From an uncultured Ruminococcus sp. (GTDB lineage: Bacteria; Bacillota; Clostridia; Oscillospirales; Ruminococcaceae), in contig CAMHMM010000010.1 of assembly GCA_946186215.1 (NCBI GenBank), positions 1-18,499 of the forward strand: a stretch of DNA of 18,499 nucleotides. Reading direction: 5' to 3'. A program made the translations under genes and the position numbers. Below the pieces are notes generated by a model. It had not been told where the DNA came from and did no database searches. It worked only from the letters and a program-made list of their open reading frames with translations. This document shows, in pieces, positions 14,629 to 18,499 of this stretch (position 1 is the stretch's first letter; each line of letters starts with the position of its first letter).

Positions 14629-14719
14629 ATTAAACGCCTCCATATGGAAGAAGTGCGATCTTATCATTTGTTTTGGCCTGCCTGCCGTGATGATCCGCAG
14701 GCAATTTTTAATCAGTATA

Positions 14720-14748
14720 ATTCTAACACATATCAGGAAAAAAGTCAA
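14720..14748 (-). promoter_or_regulatory. Sigma-A promoter for the kinase-like/DUF4349 transcript
   Basis: On the minus strand TTGACT (14748-14743), 17-nt spacer, TAGAAT (14725-14720). The leader (about 85 nt) includes a GCCTGC/GCAGGC stem near 14680-14702. It diverges from the phage promoter, with about 95 A/T-rich bases between the two -35 boxes. Confidence 0.8.
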
Positions 14749-14844
14749 GAAGCGGACAAAACTATTAATGATGACAAATATGCAATAAAATTGCGCAGAG
14801 GAATTGTAAGAAATTACAAAGCACAATAAATTTGCGGAAAATGC

Positions 14845-14873
14845 TTGACAAGAAAATTGCGTTGTGCTATACT
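14845..14873 (+). promoter_or_regulatory. Promoter of the phage packaging module, with operator-like inverted repeat
   Basis: Perfect TTGACA (14845-14850), 17-nt spacer, TATACT (14868-14873). TTGCGTT (14857-14863) and its reverse complement AACGCAA (14884-14890) flank the -10 box symmetrically; a bound dimer would block polymerase. This is the left boundary of the phage-type genes. The ATG of the small terminase is 42 nt past the -10. Confidence 0.8.
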
Positions 14874-14914
14874 CAATACAACAAACGCAAAATAATTGCA
14901 TAACGGAGGTGCAT

Positions 14915-15253
14915 ATGAAGATAACAAAGGAAAAGATAATGCGGCAGCTTTCGGCCATCGCCTTTTCGGATCTGAGCAGGTTCGTGGGCGTTGAGACCGA
15001 TGAAAACGGGGCGCAGTGCCTGACGGTTCGCAGCACGGCGGAGCTCAGCCCGACACAGCGGCTGGCACTGTGCTCGCTCAAGGCCGGCACAAGAGGGATA
15101 GAGGTGAAGCTCTATGATAAGCTAAAGGCGCTGGAGATGCTGGCGAGGCTTACGGGGATATTTTCATCTTCGGAGGATGAAACTGACGCACTGCGCGAAA
15201 TATTTGCAGGATTTGGCGCGGATATCTGTGCGGAGGATGAAAATGCAGAATGA
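14915..15253 (+). CDS. Phage terminase small subunit
   Basis: 112 residues, DNA-recognition subunit of the packaging motor. The pattern TKEKIMRQLSAIAFSDLSRF at the start and KAGTRGIEVKLYDKLKALEM (split here: GIEVKLYDKLKALEML) near the end is that of the small terminases of Gram-positive phages, where the last part forms the oligomerisation segment before the C-terminal tail that binds the large subunit. A long C-terminal acidic tail (EDETDAL, AEDENAE) follows. Start ATG 14915 has GGAGG five bases upstream; the frame extends 17 codons further back through the promoter and is not used. Its end overlaps the large-subunit start by 11 bases, so they are coupled. Confidence 0.85.
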   Translation: MKITKEKIMRQLSAIAFSDLSRFVGVETDENGAQCLTVRSTAELSPTQRLALCSLKAGTRGIEVKLYDKLKALEMLARLTGIFSSSEDETDALREIFAGFGADICAEDENAE

Positions 15254-16457
15254 TATGCTTACGCAAAAACAGCGCATGGTTTTGCATAATGCCATACATT
15301 CGCCGAAAAGATGGAATATCAATGTGGGGGCTGTGCGTTCGGGCAAGACCTATGCAGACCGCTGCCTTATCCCGTACAGGGTAGTCAATGCGGACAAATG
15401 CGGGAGCATCGCGCTCATCGGCTACACTACCGAAACCCTCGAGAGGAATATCCTTGCTCCCATGCGGGATATGTATTCGGAGAGATTCGTAGGAAGGATA
15501 GGGAAAAACGGCAGGGTGAGGCTTTTCGGCAGAGACTGCGCGGCACTCGGGGCGTATACCGCGGCTTGCGCGGAAAAGCTGCGGGGATGCTCGCTTTCAT
15601 ACGCATACGGTGATGAGATCACCTCATGGAACGAGGAGGTCTTTACCATGCTCAAATCAAGGCTCGACCGCAGGGATTCGGTTTTTGACGGCTCATGCAA
15701 TCCCGATTCGCCGTTTCACTGGTTCAAGCGTTTCATTGACAGCGAGCCTCAGGAGAGCATCCGTGTGACACATTTCGGGATCACCGACAACACCTTTCTT
15801 CCGCAGGGATTTACAGCGGCACTTATGGCGGAGTACGCCGGAACAGTCTACTACGACCGCTATATCCTCGGAAAATGGTGCGCGGGACAGGGTGCTGTCT
15901 ATACAGCGGCGGCAGCCGATCCGCAAAGCCTTGTGACAGAGGATCTGAGCGGCATCATAATGGCGGATATCGGCGTTGATTTCGGCGGAAACGGTTCGGC
16001 GACGGCGTTTTCGCTCACAGGCTACACTGCAGGCTACAAAAGAGTGATAACCCTTGATGAATACTACTGCCGCGACCGTCTCTCGCCAGAGCAGCTGGAA
16101 ATAGATCTGGCGGACTTTGTGAAAAGCGCCCTTTCTAAATACCCCGTGAGGGATATCTACTGCGACAGCGCAGAGCAGATACTTATTCGCGGGATAGAGA
16201 ACAGGCTTGCAAGGGAGCGCCTGCCCGTGGCGGTACACAACGCAAGGAAATCCCCCATCAACGACAGGATAAGCTTTTACTGCGCTCTCATGGGGCAGAA
16301 GCGCTACTTTATCGCCAGACACTGTGTCCATACGCTGCAGGCATTCTGCGAGGCGGTTTGGAAGGACGGAAGACGGCTCGACAACGGCAGCACGAATATA
16401 GATTCCCTTGACGCACAGGAATATGCGACAGAGCGCAGGATGAAGGAGATCATATGA
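15243..16457 (+). CDS. Phage terminase large subunit (ATPase/nuclease)
   Basis: 404 residues. The N-terminal ATPase has Walker A GAVRSGKT (29-36), Walker B LSYAYGDE (118-125, catalytic Glu125) and a coupling motif SCNPDSPFHW (151-160), all features of Terminase_3/phage_term_2 proteins. The C-terminal RNase H-like nuclease has three acidic residues: Asp246 in GVDFGG, Asp308 in IYCDSA and Asp390 in SLDAQEY. It packages DNA into the prohead through the portal and cuts the concatemer. Both domains look intact. Start ATG 15243 is six bases after GGAGG (15232-15236); the earlier ATG 15237 abuts the ribosome site. Length is near the family norm. Confidence 0.95.
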   Translation: MQNDMLTQKQRMVLHNAIHSPKRWNINVGAVRSGKTYADRCLIPYRVVNADKCGSIALIGYTTETLERNILAPMRDMYSERFVGRIGKNGRVRLFGRDCAALGAYTAACAEKLRGCSLSYAYGDEITSWNEEVFTMLKSRLDRRDSVFDGSCNPDSPFHWFKRFIDSEPQESIRVTHFGITDNTFLPQGFTAALMAEYAGTVYYDRYILGKWCAGQGAVYTAAAADPQSLVTEDLSGIIMADIGVDFGGNGSATAFSLTGYTAGYKRVITLDEYYCRDRLSPEQLEIDLADFVKSALSKYPVRDIYCDSAEQILIRGIENRLARERLPVAVHNARKSPINDRISFYCALMGQKRYFIARHCVHTLQAFCEAVWKDGRRLDNGSTNIDSLDAQEYATERRMKEII

Positions 16458-16500
16458 GTGCATCCGGGGAAAGAAATCTTTATGAGAAAAGGAGGAGCAG

Positions 16501-17838
16501 ATGAGCATAAGGAGCGAATTTGACGGGCAGTATGCCGACAGGGAGCGGATAGGCCTGTGGAATGCAGTGTATTCGGGGCATCCGCCCTGGGAGTATGTGA
16601 AGAAATCGGGGCTCTACGGAAAGGGGGAAAGGCGCATATCCGCACTGGGGTGCGGCAGGGTGCTGTGCGACAGCCTTTCGGCGCTCACATTCTCAAATCA
16701 GGCGGATATTATAACGGATAATACCGCAGCGCAGGGCTTTGTCATGCGCACACTCGATGAAAATGCATTCTGGGAGAATATGCCCTCGTTTCTCTCACGC
16801 GCATTCGGGCTGGGCGGAGGTGTTGTCAGGACATTCATCTCCGGCGGACAGGTGTGCCTTGATTTTGTGGGGGCGGATTCGTTTGTTCCCACAGGGCAGG
16901 AAAGGGGAAGAGTCAACAGCGGCATTTTCAGAAGTGCGGTGACTGTGGGCGGCAGGCGCTACACTCTTTACGAAAGGCACATCACGGAGAAAAACAGCAC
17001 GGTGATAGAGCGTGAGCTTTATTCTGCAGACGGCAGACAGGAGGATGTCGCTCTGACAGGGCTTTCCGAAAGGGATGAATTTGAGGGCTGCGGCGCAATG
17101 TTTTCCTACTTCCGTCCCATACTGCCAGATCCGTCGGGAGCGAGCCTTTGCGGGATAAGCGTGTTCGACGGGTGTATGGATACACTGAAGGCGCTCGATA
17201 CGGTATTCGACAGCTTTGTGCGGGAATTCATACTCGGGCGGAAAAGGATAATCGTTCCGAGCTCCTGCATACGCACGGTGGTGGATCCCGACACGGGGAA
17301 TGTGAGCCGGTATTTCGATGCGGATGATGAGGTGTATCAGGCGCTCAAATGTGACGAGGAAAGAGACCTGCGGATCATCGACAACACCGCACAGCTCAGG
17401 GTAGGGGAGCATACCACGGCGATAAATTCCCTGCTTGACCTGCTGTGCTTTCAGACAGGACTTTCCGAGGGCACTCTGTCATTTACGGGCAGCGGGGTAA
17501 AGACTGCCGCAGAGATAAAGAGTATGCGGGCGAGGACGGAAATGACCATGCAGCAGAACAGAGCGCTGTGCGGGGAATTTCTCGAGGGCGTGGTGAGAGC
17601 GCTGATAAGCACCGGAATCATATGCGGCGAGCTGCCCGAAATGTCGCCGCAGGTACGGATAAGCTTTATCGACACGGAGACTACCGACCGCAGCGAGATC
17701 ATCGACCGCAATATCAGACTTGTGAATGCGGGGCTTCGCTCACATACCGCAGCGGTAATGAATATCCTTGACTGCTCTGAGGCTGAGGCGGAAAAGGAGC
17801 TTGCAAGGATAAGAAGGGAGGATGAGGAATATGGATGA
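16501..17838 (+). CDS. Phage portal protein (SPP1 gp6-like)
   Basis: 445 residues, forms the dodecameric portal ring. Recognised by position after the large terminase and by family features: an N-terminal SALGCGRVLCDSLSALTFSN stretch (about 47-66), a middle region where FDGCMDTLKALDTVFDSFVREF (split: CMDTLKALDTVFDSF) forms the stem helix, and GLSEGTLSFTGSGVKTAAEI (about 322-341) followed by a long helical crown region with TDRSEIIDRNIRLVNAGLRS and EAEAEKELARIRREDEE. AAGGAGG is five bases upstream of ATG 16501. It overlaps the start of the next gene by eight bases. No truncation is evident. Confidence 0.88.
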   Translation: MSIRSEFDGQYADRERIGLWNAVYSGHPPWEYVKKSGLYGKGERRISALGCGRVLCDSLSALTFSNQADIITDNTAAQGFVMRTLDENAFWENMPSFLSRAFGLGGGVVRTFISGGQVCLDFVGADSFVPTGQERGRVNSGIFRSAVTVGGRRYTLYERHITEKNSTVIERELYSADGRQEDVALTGLSERDEFEGCGAMFSYFRPILPDPSGASLCGISVFDGCMDTLKALDTVFDSFVREFILGRKRIIVPSSCIRTVVDPDTGNVSRYFDADDEVYQALKCDEERDLRIIDNTAQLRVGEHTTAINSLLDLLCFQTGLSEGTLSFTGSGVKTAAEIKSMRARTEMTMQQNRALCGEFLEGVVRALISTGIICGELPEMSPQVRISFIDTETTDRSEIIDRNIRLVNAGLRSHTAAVMNILDCSEAEAEKELARIRREDEEYG

Positions 17839-18259
17839 GGAAATGCTTATCAGAGAGATATTCGGCGATGATGATATTTCAGGCGCGGAAACGGCGGATG
17901 AGGGTGCGGAGATGCAGATAAAAGTGCCTTGCGAAATAGCGAACGGGGAACAGTCGGTTTTGCCGCTATCGTCTGATACAAGCTGTACACCGGATGAACG
18001 AACCGAGCCACAGATTAAAGTGTCTCACGAAATAACGAACGGGAGGGTGCAGGCACTGCCTGCCGGGAAGCAGTCGGCCTTGCCGACAAAATCGAACGCT
18101 GTGAATTTTGCGGCAAATGAGAGAACCGAGCCGCAGATTAAAGTGTCTCACGAGATAACGAACGAAAAGCAGTCGGCCTTGCCGACACCGACCGGAGTGA
18201 GACATAAAGCAGTGACGGATGATACGGACAGATTAAGACGGGCATTCGGGATAATCTGA
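17831..18259 (+). CDS. Small acidic protein made largely of the host repeat, in the phage head operon
   Basis: 142 residues, unknown. The N-terminus (MDEEMLIREIFGDDDISG) and C-terminus (DDTDRLRRAFGII) look like unique sequence; the middle is a tandem repeat: MQIKVPCEIANGEQSVLP, ERTEPQIKVSHEITNGR... and ERTEPQIKVSHEITNEKQSALP. The DNA of the repeat is the same family as the intergenic repeats at 1064-1979 and 4240-4437. Copies 2 and 3 differ only at two third-codon positions over 39 bases (18002-18040 against 18125-18163); copy 2 has an extra 8-codon block with the 24-nt unit. All units keep frame. Between portal and capsid one expects a MuF or scaffold protein; this gene may be such a gene, or a short one inflated by insertions. 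Start ATG 17831 lies nine bases after GGGAGG. Confidence 0.75.
   Translation: MDEEMLIREIFGDDDISGAETADEGAEMQIKVPCEIANGEQSVLPLSSDTSCTPDERTEPQIKVSHEITNGRVQALPAGKQSALPTKSNAVNFAANERTEPQIKVSHEITNEKQSALPTPTGVRHKAVTDDTDRLRRAFGII
17915..17966 (+). repeat. Coding copy R0 of the modular repeat (degenerate)
   Basis: CAGATAAAAGTGCCTTGCGA, then AATAGCGAACGGG and a decayed palindrome GTCGGTTTTGCCGC. Same module order as copies R6 and R7, lacking the leading CGAGCC block, and it starts 32 codons before R6. The more divergent sequence suggests it entered first. Confidence 0.7.
18002..18087 (+). repeat. Coding copy R6 of the modular repeat
   Basis: Carries ACCGAGCCACAGATTAAAG, then the 24-nt GC unit at 18040-18063 (23 of 24 identical to 1802-1825 and 18360-18383), then GTCGGCCTTGCCGAC at 18073-18087. 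The 48 nt from 18040 to 18087 match the reverse complement of 1064-1111 at 45 of 48 positions. In frame it encodes TEPQIKVSHEITNGR and VQALPAGKQSALPT. Confidence 0.9.
18125..18186 (+). repeat. Coding copy R7 of the modular repeat
   Basis: ACCGAGCCGCAGATTAAAG, TCACGAGATAACGAACG, then GTCGGCCTTGCCGAC (18172-18186). It begins 123 nt (41 codons) after R6 and lacks the 24-nt unit. Its order matches intergenic copy R4 (1917-1979). Confidence 0.9.
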
Positions 18260-18263
18260 GATT

Positions 18264-18383
18264 GCAGGCACTGTGCCTTGCCTACCCTGAAAGGGGAGGC
18301 GGAGGGGTTCAATTAAAGTTCCGAGCCACAAATGATCGTTTCCTTTACAAAGGAGAGTACGGGAGGGTGCAGGCTCTGCCTGC
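18264..18383 (+). repeat. Intergenic repeat copy R8 inside the phage head operon
   Basis: GCAGGCACTGTGCCTTGCC, CCCTGAAAGGGGAGG, CGGAGGGGTTCAATTAAAG, TTCCGAGCCACAAATGATCG (close to 1757-1780), then the 24-nt unit at 18360-18383, identical to 1802-1825. It begins five bases past the stop of the small protein and ends 14 bases before the next start, so it fills the entire gap without interrupting a gene. Confidence 0.88.
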
Positions 18384-18397
18384 CGGAAAGGAGTATT

Positions 18398-18499
18398 ATG
18401 AGTAATTCAATTGATCTTATCACAAAATTTACAAGATGTATGAATGAGCTGTATGTGCAGAGGGCTGCTTCGGCAGTGTTGGAGACTGACAGGGAGCTT
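18398..18499 (+). CDS. Probable phage major capsid protein (N-terminal fragment)
   Basis: 34 codons before the right edge, from ATG 18398 with AAGGAG four bases upstream. MSNSIDLITKFTRCMNELY followed by VQRAASAVLETD resembles the N-terminal arm of a group of Gram-positive phage capsid proteins that begin with a short Ile/Lys-rich helix ending in DE-x-Y and an Ala-Ser-x-Leu stretch. The position after terminase, portal and a small protein agrees. Too short for a firm call. Confidence 0.5.
   Translation, partial: MSNSIDLITKFTRCMNELYVQRAASAVLETDREL

Larger units (their letters stand above)
14845..18499 (+). mobile_element. Prophage or phage-derived head/packaging module (right part outside window)
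   Basis: Small terminase, large terminase, portal, an unknown small protein and a probable capsid start follow each other on one strand with overlaps or tiny gaps. This is the conserved DNA-packaging order of tailed phages. The module starts directly beside host metabolic genes, with no integrase, repressor, attachment repeat or tRNA in view at this end. Base and codon use resemble the host genes, and a host repeat family lies inside the operon, both suggesting long residence. It may be an intact prophage, a remnant or a domesticated module; the right side decides. Confidence 0.8.

Noticed and set aside
17915..18186. Regularly repeated DNA that could suggest a CRISPR array
   Set aside because: Spacing of units is unequal (96 and 123 nt), units are long and contain sub-modules also found singly elsewhere, and they lie inside an open reading frame with no cas genes.

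Overview
The window most resembles a chromosomal segment of an anaerobic Gram-positive Firmicute of the Ruminococcus/Oscillospiraceae type. The basis is near-consensus sigma-A promoters with 16-17 bp spacers, strong AGGAGG-type ribosome binding sites, a DUF4349 lipoprotein, an AI-2E family exporter and a cytidylate kinase-like protein, plus GC-rich intergenic repeats of a style I associate with these bacteria. The genus is an inference from gene content and style.

Layout. 1-849 (-) is the N-terminal 283 residues of a MalF/LplB-type sugar ABC permease. 850-2085 is a gene-free stretch of 1.2 kb with four copies of a modular palindromic repeat. 2086-3309 (+) is pgk, behind an excellent promoter. 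A 19-bp hairpin follows, then a translationally coupled pair: a pentapeptide-repeat protein and an ArsR-family repressor with an intact alpha-5 zinc site. Another repeat cluster (4240-4437) precedes a GNAT acetyltransferase, a GtrB/DPM1-like glycosyltransferase and a HAD phosphatase. A tiny stand-alone C39-like cysteine peptidase (-) is convergent with the HAD gene. An AI-2E exporter, a Tyr-rich secreted protein and an alpha/beta hydrolase follow on +, the last two separated by a strong terminator. A bidirectional terminator at 10555-10587 separates these from a minus-strand block that reads, in its own direction: cytidylate kinase-like protein, DUF4349 lipoprotein, ilvB, ilvN.

From about 14845 to the right edge lies the start of a prophage or phage-derived head/packaging module. 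It has a phage-like promoter with an inverted repeat, then small terminase, large terminase, portal, an unknown 142-residue protein and probably the start of the major capsid protein. No integrase or repressor is visible.

Most interesting signal. The repeat family that fills the intergenic DNA (1064-1979, 4240-4437, 18264-18383) also lies inside the 142-residue reading frame between portal and capsid. There it is kept in frame and makes a tandem peptide repeat. One 48-nt coding stretch (18040-18087) matches an intergenic copy (1064-1111, opposite strand) at 45 of 48 positions by eye. A host repeat family has thus entered a phage head operon and contributes to protein sequence, as Rickettsia palindromic elements do. 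All alignments here were made by eye without database searches.
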